A DNA stretch of 64,000 nt from Mycobacterium sp. E2733. GTDB lineage: Bacteria; Actinomycetota; Actinomycetes; Mycobacteriales; Mycobacteriaceae. Below are positions 50,662 to 64,000 of the stretch, piece by piece. Made by a program: the position numbers and the translations under genes. The notes below the pieces were generated by a model that had not been told where the DNA came from, made no database searches, and saw only the letters and a list, made by a program, of their open reading frames with translations. The stretch covers positions 124,001-188,000 of the forward strand of contig NZ_LZJZ01000027.1 of NCBI RefSeq assembly GCF_001667585.1, in the 5' to 3' direction. The stretch's first letter is position 1. Each line of letters begins with the position of its first letter.

Positions 50662-52680
50662 ATGGATGAACACAAAGGGACTACCCGGCGCATCGGCGCC
50701 GGGCGCCGGCTGCTGAGGAACCCGCGTCAGGCCGGCGCGGCGATGCGCGCGAGCTTTCACTCGCTGCCCGCCGTGACGATCTCCCACCTGTTCCGCCGCA
50801 TTCCTCCGGTCAGCTCGGCCCCGAGCGTCGAGCCCGAGGCCCCAAAGCGGGCCGATGGGTCTCGCCCGTCGATATCCGGCGGGGCGCCGTTCGCCGGCTA
50901 CACGATCCTGCGGCAGCTGGGTGCCGGTGGCATGGCCGAGGTGTATCTGGCACTGCACCCCCGGTTGCCGCGTCGCGACGTGATCAAGGTGCTGGCGGAG
51001 GCGGTCACGGCCGATCCCGAATTTCGCGAAAGGTTCAACCGCGAGGCCGATCTCGCCGCGACGCTGTGGCATCCGCACATTGTCGGCGTGCACGACCGCG
51101 GCGAATTCAACGGTCACCTCTGGATTTCCATGGACTACGTCGAGGGCACCGACGCCTCCCGGCTGGTGAAAGAGCGCTACCGGGACGGGATGCCGATCCA
51201 GGAGGTGTGCGCCATCATCCACGCCGTCGCGGGGGCCCTCGACTACGCCCACGACCGCGGACTGCTGCACCGCGACGTCAAACCGGCCAACATCCTGCTC
51301 ACCCATCCGGAAGACGGGGAACGCCGAATCCTGTTGGCGGACTTCGGTGTCGCGCGTCACCTTGGTGACATCAGCGGAATCACCGAGACCAACGTCGCCG
51401 TGGGTACGGTGGCGTACGCCGCGCCGGAACAGTTGACGGGATCCAACATCGACGGACGGGCAGACCAATATGCCTTGGCCGCAACGGCTTTCCATCTGCT
51501 CACCGGTGCACCGCCGTTTCAGCACTCGAATCCGATCGCGGTGATCGGCCAGCACCTGCACGAGGATCCGCCCCGGCTCAGCGATTACCGCCCGGAGCTG
51601 GCGCATCTCGATGAGGTGTTTCGCAAGGCGTTGGCCAAACGACCCGAGGACAGGTTCGAGCGGTGTCGCGCATTTGCCGCCGGTGTCGCCGAAGCCGGCC
51701 CGCGCGGCCGGGCCGGGTTGACGGCGCCGCCGCAGCGCGGACCGCGCGCCGTCGCTGCGGCGACGAACCACCGGTTCTCCTCGCGGACGCGGTGGGCGAT
51801 CGGGTTGGTGTGCGCGATGCTCGTGGCCGTGGCTGCCACCGGATCGGTGCTGTACTCGGTTGAGCCGGACACGCCGCCGGCCAACCCGGCCCTCGCGTCC
51901 AAGCCGTCCGTCCCCGCGCCGGCCAGGTCCGGCGGACCGGTGCTCGACGGGAGCTACAAGCTGGACTACGACCAGGGCAAGCGGACCACCAATGGCGTCG
52001 CGATCCGCCACGACGGCCCCGCCACCGGCTGGTGGGCTTTCCGTTCGGTGTGCACCACCAACGGATGCGCGGCCACCGGGACCCGGCTGGACAACGCCGC
52101 CCACCAAACGGCCGACGGGGGCAAGACGGACACACTGCACTTTGTCGGCGGCTACTGGCAGGGCGCGCCCCAACAGGAGCGGCTGCCTTGTACCCAACCG
52201 CACGGCCAGGCCCGGGCCGCCCAGCAGGAGACCCTCGCCTGGTCGCTGGCGCCCCAATCCGACGGCACCCTGCGCGGCACCGTGACCGAGACCGTGCTCA
52301 GCAACGAGTGCGGCGCCCAGGGCGCGGTGGTGCGGGTGCCCGTGGTGGCGACCCGGGTCGGTGACGTGCCCGCCGGCGTGAACCTGAGCGACCCCGGCCA
52401 GGCCGTCAGCACGTCGACGGCGGCGTCGGCCCCGGCGCCGCCCGTGCTGGGCGGGTTGTGCGCCGACATCGACAAGCTGGCCTACGACCCGACCAACAGC
52501 GAGCAGATCGTCTGCGAGGGCAACAGCTGGGCCAAGGCCCCGATCACGATGGGCGTGCACGCCTCCGGCAGCTCGTGCGACCGCCCGGGCACTTCGGTGT
52601 TCGCGATGACCACTTCGAACGACGGCTATCTGCTGCAGTGTGACCCCGTCACCCGGACGTGGGCCCGTCCGGCGGGATAG
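50662..52680 (+). CDS. PknF-like transmembrane Ser/Thr protein kinase
   Basis: 672 residues. Kinase domain (about 78-345): glycine loop [12 protein letters not shown], Lys109, HRDVKPAN (203-210), DFG (227-229) and the activation-loop [17 protein letters not shown]. One membrane helix (about 378-398). Extracellular part (400-672) has several cysteines and a repeat-like [17 protein letters not shown] segment. The [24 protein letters not shown] stretch closely resembles PknF. A basic 75-residue N-terminal extension precedes the kinase; the real start could be later. Divergent from the Rv1747-like exporter 266 bp away, its likely substrate. Confidence 0.88.
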   Translation: MDEHKGTTRRIGAGRRLLRNPRQAGAAMRASFHSLPAVTISHLFRRIPPVSSAPSVEPEAPKRADGSRPSISGGAPFAGYTILRQLGAGGMAEVYLALHPRLPRRDVIKVLAEAVTADPEFRERFNREADLAATLWHPHIVGVHDRGEFNGHLWISMDYVEGTDASRLVKERYRDGMPIQEVCAIIHAVAGALDYAHDRGLLHRDVKPANILLTHPEDGERRILLADFGVARHLGDISGITETNVAVGTVAYAAPEQLTGSNIDGRADQYALAATAFHLLTGAPPFQHSNPIAVIGQHLHEDPPRLSDYRPELAHLDEVFRKALAKRPEDRFERCRAFAAGVAEAGPRGRAGLTAPPQRGPRAVAAATNHRFSSRTRWAIGLVCAMLVAVAATGSVLYSVEPDTPPANPALASKPSVPAPARSGGPVLDGSYKLDYDQGKRTTNGVAIRHDGPATGWWAFRSVCTTNGCAATGTRLDNAAHQTADGGKTDTLHFVGGYWQGAPQQERLPCTQPHGQARAAQQETLAWSLAPQSDGTLRGTVTETVLSNECGAQGAVVRVPVVATRVGDVPAGVNLSDPGQAVSTSTAASAPAPPVLGGLCADIDKLAYDPTNSEQIVCEGNSWAKAPITMGVHASGSSCDRPGTSVFAMTTSNDGYLLQCDPVTRTWARPAG

Positions 52681-52810
52681 CGGCCGTCCGCACCAATAGG
52701 CGACCTTCGAATCCGATATTCGCCCGCGCTCTCAAGTTCGCGGACCGCCTTGTCCCGTCAAGTTGGTACTGATGTGACGGATGTGGCCGCGTTGACCAGC
52801 ACGGCGACGC

Positions 52811-52833
52811 TTGTCGGTGGGCGGTTCTACCCT
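52811..52833 (+). promoter_or_regulatory. DNA-damage promoter (RecA-NDp/PafBC motif) of uvrB
   Basis: TTGTCGGTG-N8-TACCCT (52811-52819 and 52828-52833), an exact match to the mycobacterial RecA-independent damage-response promoter TTGTCRGTG-N8-TANNNT. TACCCT ends 6 bases before ATG 52840, so the uvrB mRNA is probably leaderless. Confidence 0.75.
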
Positions 52834-52839
52834 GGTGGC

Positions 52840-54999
<2,160 letters not shown>

Positions 55000-55056
55000 G
55001 TTTGCTGGCAGCGGATCTCAGGTCGGCACTATCGCGACACCCCATACGGTAGAAGG

Positions 55057-56466
55057 GTGACCGACACCGCGACCGTCACCGGCGGCTGGGACCAGCTGCT
55101 GGGTCCCAGGTATCTGAGGACCTCCATCCTGCTGGCCGGCGGAGTGGCCCTCTACGCCACCAACGAGTTCCTGACCACCAGCTTGTTGCCCAACACCATC
55201 GCCGAAATCGGCGGCAGCAGGCTCTACGCCTGGGTGACGACCTTGTATCTGGTCGGGTCGGTGGTGGCGGCGGCGATGGTCAATCCGATGCTGTTGCGCG
55301 TCGGGGCGCGCTCGTCCTACCTGACCGGACTTGCCGTGTTCGGCGTCTCCAGCCTGGTTTGCGCGGCGGCGCCGAACATGCAGGTTTTGATAGCTGGGCG
55401 CGCCCTGCAGGGCGTGGCCGGGGGGCTGCTGGCCGGCCTCGGATACGCCGTCATCAATTCCGCGCTGCCGCGCGCGCTGTGGACGCGTGCCTCGGCACTG
55501 GTGTCGGCGATGTGGGGCGTGGCTACGGTGGTCGGTCCCACGACGGGCGGGCTGTTCGCCCAGCTCGGCTTGTGGCGCTGGGCCTTCGTGGCGATGGCCG
55601 TGCTGACCGGCCTGATGGCCATGCTGGTGCCGGTCGCAATGGCCCGCGTCGAGCCCAGCACCGCCATGCCGTCGAGGAAGGTGCCGGTGCGGTCGCTGCT
55701 GCTGATCGGTGCGGCCGCGCTGGCGGTCAGCGTCGCCCAGATTCCGCGCAACACGCTGGCGACGTTCGCGCTGCTCGCCGCCGGCATCGCGCTGGTGGGG
55801 GTGTTCGTGGTTGTCGACTGGCGGACGCACGCGGCGATCTTGCCGCCCAGCGTGTTCGGCCCCGGTCCGTTGAAGTGGATCTACCTGACCATGGGCGCGC
55901 TGATGGGGGCCGCGATGGTGAACACCTACGTGCCGCTGTTCGGCCAGCGGCTGGCGCATCTGACGCCGATCGCGGCCGGCTTCCTGGGAGCCGCGCTGGC
56001 GCTGGGCTGGACGGTCAGCGAGATCATCAGCGCATCGCTGGAGAGCCCGCGAACGATCGGGCGGGTGATTGTGGCGGCGCCGATTGTCGCCGCGTCCGGC
56101 CTGGCCCTGGCGGCGGTCGCGCGACGCGGCGACGCGTCCCCGTGGACGGCGGGGCTGTGGGCGGTGGCACTGCTGGTGGCCGGGACCGGGATCGGAATGG
56201 CCTGGCCGCATTTGTCGGCGCGCGCGATGGCCTCGGTCGCCGACCCCGCCGAGGGCGGCGCCGCCTCGGCGGCGATCAACACCGTCCAGCTGATCTCCGC
56301 CGCGATCGCCGCCGGTTTGGCCGGCGTGGTGGTCAACACCGCCAAGGGAGGCGACGGGATGGCGGCGCACTGGCTGTTCACGGTGTTCACCGCGCTGAGC
56401 GCCGCCGGTGTGGCGGTTTCCTACCGCGCGACCCGAGGCGTGCGCGAGGCGCAGCCGGTCGGCTAG
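55057..56466 (+). CDS. MFS drug-efflux-type transporter (Rv1634 homologue)
   Basis: 469 residues with about 14 membrane helices (DHA2-like). Motif TTNEFLTTSLLPNTIAEIGG in helix 1 and GVATVVGPTTGGLFAQLGLWRWAFV (motif C type) indicate a proton-coupled exporter of the major facilitator superfamily. Substrate unknown; Rv1634 has been linked to fluoroquinolone efflux. GTG 55057 lies 6 bases after TACGGT, consistent with a leaderless mRNA. Ends 12 bp before the convergent mgtC. Confidence 0.88.
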   Translation: MTDTATVTGGWDQLLGPRYLRTSILLAGGVALYATNEFLTTSLLPNTIAEIGGSRLYAWVTTLYLVGSVVAAAMVNPMLLRVGARSSYLTGLAVFGVSSLVCAAAPNMQVLIAGRALQGVAGGLLAGLGYAVINSALPRALWTRASALVSAMWGVATVVGPTTGGLFAQLGLWRWAFVAMAVLTGLMAMLVPVAMARVEPSTAMPSRKVPVRSLLLIGAAALAVSVAQIPRNTLATFALLAAGIALVGVFVVVDWRTHAAILPPSVFGPGPLKWIYLTMGALMGAAMVNTYVPLFGQRLAHLTPIAAGFLGAALALGWTVSEIISASLESPRTIGRVIVAAPIVAASGLALAAVARRGDASPWTAGLWAVALLVAGTGIGMAWPHLSARAMASVADPAEGGAASAAINTVQLISAAIAAGLAGVVVNTAKGGDGMAAHWLFTVFTALSAAGVAVSYRATRGVREAQPVG

Positions 56467-56478
56467 TTCGTGCCGGGC

Positions 56479-57198
56479 TCAGTCGGGGTTGTCGTCGGCC
56501 TGTAGGACCGCGACCACCCCGTCAACGTCGCCGAAAACTTGCCGTGCGTTCGCAATCTTGCTGCCCGACAAAGTCATGGTCACCCGGACCTCGCCGTCGT
56601 CGATGTCGTGGGCATCCGCGTCGAGCTCGGTGAGCTGCCAGTTCCGCTGCCCGCAGATTCGCAGCACCTCCCGCAGCATTCCCCGGCCGTTTTCGTAGAT
56701 GATCTGCACCCGCACGGTGCCGCGCAGCTGGGCCGTCAAGCGGCCCTCGATGCCCTTGAAAAGCAGCGCGCTGACGAAGTGCAGGACCACGACCGCGGCG
56801 GCCAGCAGCAGCAAGCCGGCGCCCACGGCCATGCCGACTGCGGCCGATTCCCACACCGCGGCCGCCGTCGTGAGCCCGTGCACCGCACCGCGTCGGGTGA
56901 TGATGATGCCCGCGCCCAAAAAGCCGATCCCGGAAACGATTTGGGCCGCGACGCGGGACGGGTCCAGCATGACCGTGCCGCCCGAGAGGACGTCGGCGAA
57001 GCCGTACTTACTGACCAGCATGATCAACGCCGCCGAGGTCCCGACGATCGTCTGGGTCCGCAATCCGGCGCTCTTGCCCTGGATGGTGCGTTCCAGGCCG
57101 ATGAGCGTGGTCAACCCGAACGCGACGAACAGTTCGACGAGGTGCCGGACACCCTGTACGTTGCCACCCAGGAGCGGCGCGGCCAGCCAGCTCTGCAT
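56479..57198 (-). CDS. mgtC: MgtC/SapB family membrane protein
   Basis: 239 residues from ATG 57198: four or five membrane helices (about 20-150) with the MgtC signature TLIGLERTIQGKSAGLRTQTIVG and QIVSGIGFLGAGIIITRRG and VHGLTTAAAVWESAAVGMA, then a soluble ACT-like C-terminal domain (about 155-235). MgtC proteins support growth in low Mg2+ and intramacrophage survival. M. tuberculosis has MgtC elsewhere (Rv1811), not between Rv1634 and Rv1635c, so this is a local insertion. No Mg-responsive leader is recognised. Confidence 0.85.
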   Translation of the reverse strand: MQSWLAAPLLGGNVQGVRHLVELFVAFGLTTLIGLERTIQGKSAGLRTQTIVGTSAALIMLVSKYGFADVLSGGTVMLDPSRVAAQIVSGIGFLGAGIIITRRGAVHGLTTAAAVWESAAVGMAVGAGLLLLAAAVVVLHFVSALLFKGIEGRLTAQLRGTVRVQIIYENGRGMLREVLRICGQRNWQLTELDADAHDIDDGEVRVTMTLSGSKIANARQVFGDVDGVVAVLQADDNPD

Positions 57199-57249
57199 AC
57201 TCGTCAACTACCCAACGAATGGCGGTTCACGCCGTCGGCAAAGCGGCAA

Positions 57250-58833
57250 TCACCGCGTGGACTTCACCACCTGCGAATAATGGAACTGCCAACGTTCGAC
57301 AATGCGGAAACCGAGATAACTCGGGAACCGATAAGCCGGGGCGCGCCCGAATGCGGCTCCCGGTGGCAATGACGGCCCGGATTGATGGTCGGGCAGCGAC
57401 GTGTCTTTATTGGTAATCGTCCAGATCGCGGGACATTTGTTGATTTTGGCCGTCGTCAGCCACACGGCGACGTGGCCGTCCCACAGCGACCCCACCTTCG
57501 GCCCGTAGGCGCCGCGTTCGACGTCGATGAGCGACCGGAAGGCCGCGGGCCGGGTCGCCAGCAGGGCGCGGATCGGCCCGGGCCGCCACGGCACGGTGTT
57601 GTCCACCAGCAGACAGTCACCCGGCGCGGCGTGGGAGCTGATCAAATCGGCCACCTGGCTGTAGTCCCAGCCCTCCTTGGCGTACGGCCAGCGCTGAACG
57701 AACAGGTAGTTCGGCACCGCGGCGACGGCGCACGCCAGCACCACTGTCGCGATGGGCCCCGGCCTGCGGGCGATCGTGACGATGCAAACGGCCAGGACTA
57801 CGGCCATCGCGGGGGCGGTGAAGATCAGGTAGCGGGGGTAGTAGATCGGTTCGCTGACGGCCGAATAGATGACCACGAGCGCGGTGGGGATGACCACCCA
57901 CGCCGAGCAGATGATCAACAGCCGACGCGTGTCGCCGGCCGGGGGCCGGACGCCGGCCAGCCGGGCCGCGACCGCCGCCACGATGAGGACGGCCGACAGG
58001 ATGGCGAACGGGACGCTGTGGTCGAAATACTGGCGCAGGATGATGTCGAACGCGTAATGCCAGCTGACCGGGTAAATCCAGTTGACCTGCCAAACCTGCG
58101 CGTGGGCGAACACGATGAACGGCGTCATGGCCGCGACCGCAACGCACGAGCTGATCGCCCACCAGATAACCGCGGATTTCCGCGCTTTCTCGGGCGCCAA
58201 CAGCGGCACCATTACGGCGTAAACCGGCACCAACAGCACCATGTTCAAATTGAGCAGAATCGACAGCATTAATGCCAGCGCGTAGCAAACCCACAATCGC
58301 CCTCTGTTGCGGCGGGCGGCGACGACGAGCAATACGGTCAGCCAGACCGCCGCGGCGGCGGCGAAGGCATAGGGCCGCGCCTCCATGCCCGCCCAGGTGG
58401 TGCGCGGCAGGATGGCGAACATGACACCGGCGCAGATCGCCGTCGGCCGTGTCGAGAACTGCCGGGTGAATACCGTGACGCCCGCGGCGGCGGCGCCCAC
58501 CGCCAGGGCGCTGGGCGCCCGCGACCAGAACTCGGTCGGCGGAAACAGCGCGAACCAACCGTGCATCACCAGGTAATACAGCCCGTGCACGGCGTCGATG
58601 TGGCCCAGCAGCCGCCACAGCTCCGCCAGCGTCCGGCTCCCGGCGGCCGAGATGGTCGCCCCCTCGTCGAACCACAGGGAGGGCCTGCAGGCCCACGCGC
58701 CGCTGACCACGGCCGCGAACACGGCGATCGCCCACGGGTCGAGCAACCGGCCCGGCGGACGCGCGGGCGCGGGCTCCTCGACTCCGTCCGCGACGCGCTG
58801 CTCGACGGTGGGCATGGACATGATGCTTGTCAC
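57250..58833 (-). CDS. Polyprenol-dependent mannosyltransferase (Rv1635c/CapA type)
   Basis: 527 residues from GTG 58833 (ATG 58821 and 58815 also in frame). Integral membrane GT-C glycosyltransferase with about 10 helices; the first extracellular loop has the catalytic-type motif PSLWFDEGAT (Asp-Glu). A periplasmic C-terminal part follows the helices (from about 400). Rv1635c adds the first mannose cap to lipoarabinomannan using polyprenyl-phosphomannose. The frame is open far upstream but that runs antisense through the next two genes and is not coding. Confidence 0.85.
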   Translation of the reverse strand: MTSIMSMPTVEQRVADGVEEPAPARPPGRLLDPWAIAVFAAVVSGAWACRPSLWFDEGATISAAGSRTLAELWRLLGHIDAVHGLYYLVMHGWFALFPPTEFWSRAPSALAVGAAAAGVTVFTRQFSTRPTAICAGVMFAILPRTTWAGMEARPYAFAAAAAVWLTVLLVVAARRNRGRLWVCYALALMLSILLNLNMVLLVPVYAVMVPLLAPEKARKSAVIWWAISSCVAVAAMTPFIVFAHAQVWQVNWIYPVSWHYAFDIILRQYFDHSVPFAILSAVLIVAAVAARLAGVRPPAGDTRRLLIICSAWVVIPTALVVIYSAVSEPIYYPRYLIFTAPAMAVVLAVCIVTIARRPGPIATVVLACAVAAVPNYLFVQRWPYAKEGWDYSQVADLISSHAAPGDCLLVDNTVPWRPGPIRALLATRPAAFRSLIDVERGAYGPKVGSLWDGHVAVWLTTAKINKCPAIWTITNKDTSLPDHQSGPSLPPGAAFGRAPAYRFPSYLGFRIVERWQFHYSQVVKSTR

Positions 58834-59064
58834 TGTAAAGCGGAATCGCGGGGCCGGCTCACAAATCGCGGCCGGCCTATTAGCCGCGGGCGCCCGCATT
58901 CCGCGAAAAGCTGCGTTATGCAACGCTTTCCGCCTCGGGCCTGAGCATTTGATTGTTTTGTCATCGGCGATATTGTCCGCTGGCCCAGCGCGGCCCCGCA
59001 AATTGTCGACACGCCGCGCCACGCGGTGTCGGTAATCTGTTCCCTCTGCAACGGGCAAACGCGA

Positions 59065-59090
59065 TACTGTCTTGGGTTGGCTGACCAACC
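59065..59090 (+). promoter_or_regulatory. Promoter and 5' hairpin of the universal stress gene
   Basis: TACTGT (59065-59070) as a likely -10, followed at the expected start of the RNA by a perfect hairpin GGTTGG-CTGA-CCAACC (59075-59090). The hairpin could stabilise the mRNA or bind a regulator. Confidence 0.5.
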
Positions 59091-59106
59091 GAAACTGGGA
59101 GGGTAA

Positions 59107-59550
59107 ATGGGCGCCTATCAGACTGTGGTGGTGGGAACCGACGGCTCGGACTCGTCGATGCGTGCGGTAGACAAGGCGGCGCAGATCGCCGGACCCGACG
59201 CCAGGCTGATCGTCGCTTCGGCGTACCTGCCCCAGCATGAGGACAGCCGGGCCGCCGACGCACTGCGGAACGAGAGCTACAAGGTGTCCGGCACCGCGCC
59301 GATTTACGCGATCCTGCAGGACGCCAAGGAGCGGGCGCACAAGGCCGGGGCCAAGAACGTCGAAGAGCGCCCGATCGAGGGCGCCCCGGTCGACGCGCTG
59401 GTCAAGCTGGCCGAGGACGAAAAGGCCGACCTGTTGGTCGTCGGAAACGTCGGACTGAGCACGATCGCGGGCCGGCTGCTCGGATCGGTGCCGGCCAACG
59501 TGTCGCGGCGCGCCAAGGTGGACGTGCTGATCGTCCACACCACGAACTAG
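59107..59550 (+). CDS. Universal stress protein, cAMP-binding (Rv1636/TB15.3 homologue)
   Basis: 147 residues, single UspA domain: VVVGTDGSDSSMRAVDKAA at the N-terminus and the nucleotide-binding motif GNVGLSTIAGRLLGSVPANVSRRAKVDVLIVHT at the C-terminus. Rv1636 binds cAMP with high affinity as well as ATP. ATG 59107 has a strong ribosome-binding site (GGGAGGG). In this region cya (33005) makes cAMP, but the two are far apart. Confidence 0.94.
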   Translation: MGAYQTVVVGTDGSDSSMRAVDKAAQIAGPDARLIVASAYLPQHEDSRAADALRNESYKVSGTAPIYAILQDAKERAHKAGAKNVEERPIEGAPVDALVKLAEDEKADLLVVGNVGLSTIAGRLLGSVPANVSRRAKVDVLIVHTTN

Positions 59551-59570
59551 CTCGCGATCGCCAGTAGGGC

Positions 59571-60257
59571 CTACCAGCCCCGCGCGCGCCATTCGCCCAG
59601 GTGAGGGCGCTCTTCGCCCAACACGGTGTCGTCGCCGTGGCCGGGGTAGATGACGGTGGAGTCGTCGTACACGTCGAACACCCGGGTGGTGACGTCGTCG
59701 AGCAGCTGCCTGAAGTCCCCGGCCTGCCACGTCTTGCCGACCCCGCCGGGGAACAGGCAGTCGCCAGTGAACAGCTGCGTGACCCCGCCGGTCGCGGGCC
59801 CGTCGAGGGCCAGCGCGATCGATCCCGGCGTGTGCCCGCGCAGGTGGATGACGTCGAATGTCAGCTTGCCGATGTGCAGGGTGTCGCCGCCCGCGAGCAA
59901 ACGCTCCGGTTTGACCGGCAGCGGTTCGGCGTCGATCTCGTTGACCGCGGTTGGCGCGCCGGTGGCCGCGGCCACGGCTTCGAGGGCCTGCCAATGGTCC
60001 CAGTGCTGGTGGCTGGTCACGATCAGTGACAGCCTCGGCGCGTAGCGCCGGATTAGACCGATCAAGACGTCCGCGTCGTTGGCGGCGTCGATCAACAACG
60101 TCTCCCCGGTCGCGGAACATGTCACCAGATACGCATTGTTGTCCATGGGGCCCACCGACACCTTTAGGATCGTGGCGCCGGGTAGGGTCCGGCGGGCCGC
60201 AGTACCAGGATCGACGTGTCCGGTGTAGTTGTCGCTCACCTTGTCGGGGGCAGTCAT
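59571..60257 (-). CDS. Metallo-beta-lactamase-fold hydrolase (Rv1637c homologue)
   Basis: 228 residues, glyoxalase II-like. Metal ligands His83, His85, Asp87 and His88 in TSHQHWDHWQ, then His in HLRGHTPGSIAL, Asp in FTGDCLFPGG and His in PGHGDDT. Probably a thiolester or lactone hydrolase; substrate not known. ATG 60257 chosen; GTG 60266 is in frame. Its start is divergent from uvrA and lies near the uvrA damage promoter. Confidence 0.88.
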   Translation of the reverse strand: MTAPDKVSDNYTGHVDPGTAARRTLPGATILKVSVGPMDNNAYLVTCSATGETLLIDAANDADVLIGLIRRYAPRLSLIVTSHQHWDHWQALEAVAAATGAPTAVNEIDAEPLPVKPERLLAGGDTLHIGKLTFDVIHLRGHTPGSIALALDGPATGGVTQLFTGDCLFPGGVGKTWQAGDFRQLLDDVTTRVFDVYDDSTVIYPGHGDDTVLGEERPHLGEWRARGW

Positions 60258-60285
60258 AGCGGCCACGTTACTGGTCAAACGTTGC

Positions 60286-60308
60286 TTGTCGGTACGGGCA
60301 CATAGCAT
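60286..60308 (+). promoter_or_regulatory. DNA-damage promoter (RecA-NDp/PafBC motif) of uvrA
   Basis: TTGTCGGTA-N8-TAGCAT (60286-60294 and 60303-60308), one base off the TTGTCRGTG-N8-TANNNT consensus, same spacing as at uvrB. The transcript would start about 50 bases before the uvrA GTG. Confidence 0.65.
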
Positions 60309-60367
60309 GGAATGCGCCGTGCGCATTACCGGCTGCAACACGTAAAGATCCACTGAGAGAGGGCAGC

Positions 60368-63277
<2,910 letters not shown>

Positions 63278-63396
63278 ACGGCCATCCCGCCGCGGCCCAG
63301 CAGGCGGCGCAGTTGATACGGCCCGAACCGGCTCCCGATCCGCGAACCGGGCTGCGTTTCACTCATCGACGTCCCCCCGACGCTAAGCCAGCCGCC
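63278..63396. other. Intergenic region after uvrA
   Basis: 119 bp between converging genes. Pro/Arg-rich frames here are not convincing. No clear hairpin terminator seen. Confidence 0.3.
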
Positions 63397-63630
63397 CTAG
63401 CCCTCGTCCTTGCGCATCGACTCGCGGAACTCGGCCAGCCGATCGGCCGCGGCGCGCTCGCGTTCGTCGTATTGCTCGGCGACAGAGCGGCCCTCCGGCG
63501 ACTCGGCGTCCAATTCCGCGTCGCCCAAGGATGTCGCGTAGCGATTTTCGATCTTCTCGCGGACGGATTCGAAGGTCGGCACACCGGCGCTGTCGTACCC
63601 GGGATCGGGCGGGGTCGGTTCGTCGGGCAT
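63397..63630 (-). CDS. Small conserved hypothetical protein
   Basis: 77 residues, highly charged: Pro-rich start (PDEPTPPDPGYDSAGVPTFE), then a predicted helix with heptad-like spacing (SVREKIENRYATS... YDERERAAADRLAEFRESM). No membrane segment. Likely a small cytoplasmic helical protein; homologues seem to occupy the same place after uvrA in other mycobacteria (possibly Rv1638A). Function unknown. Confidence 0.7.
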   Translation of the reverse strand: MPDEPTPPDPGYDSAGVPTFESVREKIENRYATSLGDAELDAESPEGRSVAEQYDERERAAADRLAEFRESMRKDEG

Positions 63631-63635
63631 GAGGG

Positions 63636-64000
63636 TCACGTTACTAAAAGCCCGGCCGGGTCCCGCCGCTCGCGCTCCAGATAGCGCACCATTTGCTCCC
63701 AGTACACCAGCGTCAGCGCCATCTGCACCGTGACAGCGGCCGCGGCGGGCAGCGGGCGACGGCGGCGCGCGGCGACGACGGCACCGATCGCGGCCACCGA
63801 TGTCAGCGCGCTGACCACCATGGCCGCGTCCCGGGGTCGACGGCTGATCCACAACTCCTCGCCCAGCATCGCCCGCGTCGACCACGCCCGCTCGTGCGCC
63901 GGCTTGCCGAATACGAACGGGTTGACGGCCAGCCACAGGCCAATCCACGCCGCATGGTTCCAGCGCCGCGTCCACGGTGGCACCAGGATCAGCGGGGTGC
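63636..64000 (-). CDS. Membrane protein, 5' end beyond the window (Rv1639c position)
   Basis: About 121 codons are visible and the frame is still open at the window edge, so the start is missing; GTG 63983 need not be the start. Visible residues include TPLILVPPWTRRWNHAAWIGLWLAVNP (a helix), a conserved FGKPAHERAWSTRAMLGEELW segment and a further helix pair (AAMVVSALTSVAAIGAVVAA, PAAAAVTVQMALTLVYW). Integral membrane protein of unknown function. Confidence 0.6.
   Translation of the reverse strand, partial: TPLILVPPWTRRWNHAAWIGLWLAVNPFVFGKPAHERAWSTRAMLGEELWISRRPRDAAMVVSALTSVAAIGAVVAARRRRPLPAAAAVTVQMALTLVYWEQMVRYLERERRDPAGLLVT

Noticed and set aside
43872..52680. Prophage or transposon for the accessory block
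   Set aside because: No integrase, transposase, terminal inverted repeats or att-like duplications seen; GC and codon usage look native.
58834..60120. Extension of the mannosyltransferase gene to 956 codons
   Set aside because: The upstream part runs antisense through the universal stress gene and in another frame through the hydrolase gene.

Overview
The window is GC-rich DNA from a slow-growing mycobacterium, most likely of the M. avium complex or a close relative. The reasons are gene content, GTG-rich starts, many possible leaderless starts, and a gene order that follows the M. tuberculosis segment Rv1591-Rv1639c almost gene for gene. That comparison is made from memory, not by a search.

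Layout. 1-6489: end of a membrane protein gene, an LIP-type lipase, the Nudix-type repressor nrtR divergent from the NAD operon nadABC, and a small F420-type nitroreductase-like gene. 6545-12946: his operon hisD-C-B-H-A-impA-F-I, mostly with 4-bp overlaps. 12980-15121: a WhiB4-like regulator, a chaA antiporter and the peroxiredoxin bcpB. 15216-21986: trpE, a trp-region membrane protein, trpC, trpB, trpA and lgt, which has a long acidic tail. 22015-26427: a DUF2752 protein, pykA, tesB and a DUF2156 membrane protein. 26402-32296 (minus strand): the cytochrome bd operon cydABDC. 32385-37620: an HdeD-like protein, the adenylate cyclase cya, an unusual tRNA with a CAA anticodon, pdtaR, and a thiolase/DUF35 pair. 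37716-43290: polA, rpsA and a coaE-GrpB fusion.

43872-52680 looks like an accessory block with no counterpart at this place in M. tuberculosis. It holds a stand-alone ATP-dependent DNA ligase, a fusion of a HAD phosphatase to a HerA-like ATPase, an Hrp1-like CBS protein, a DUF402 protein, a double-FHA ABC exporter (Rv1747-like) and a divergent PknF-like kinase. 52840-63277: uvrB, an MFS exporter, mgtC, the LAM-capping mannosyltransferase, a universal stress protein, a metallo-beta-lactamase-fold hydrolase and uvrA. 63397-64000: two small minus-strand genes, the last cut by the window edge.

How it works together. NAD, histidine and tryptophan synthesis are clustered, and HisA (PriA) probably serves both amino-acid pathways because no trpF is seen. 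The regulatory sites that stand out are an NrtR palindrome over the divergent nrtR/nadA promoters, an inverted repeat holding back-to-back bcpB/trpE promoters, a BlaI/CopY-like palindrome over a likely cydA promoter, and matching DNA-damage (RecA-independent, PafBC-type) promoter motifs before both uvrB and uvrA. The most novel part is the ligase / HAD-ATPase / Hrp1 cluster, which carries a possible DosR-like box.
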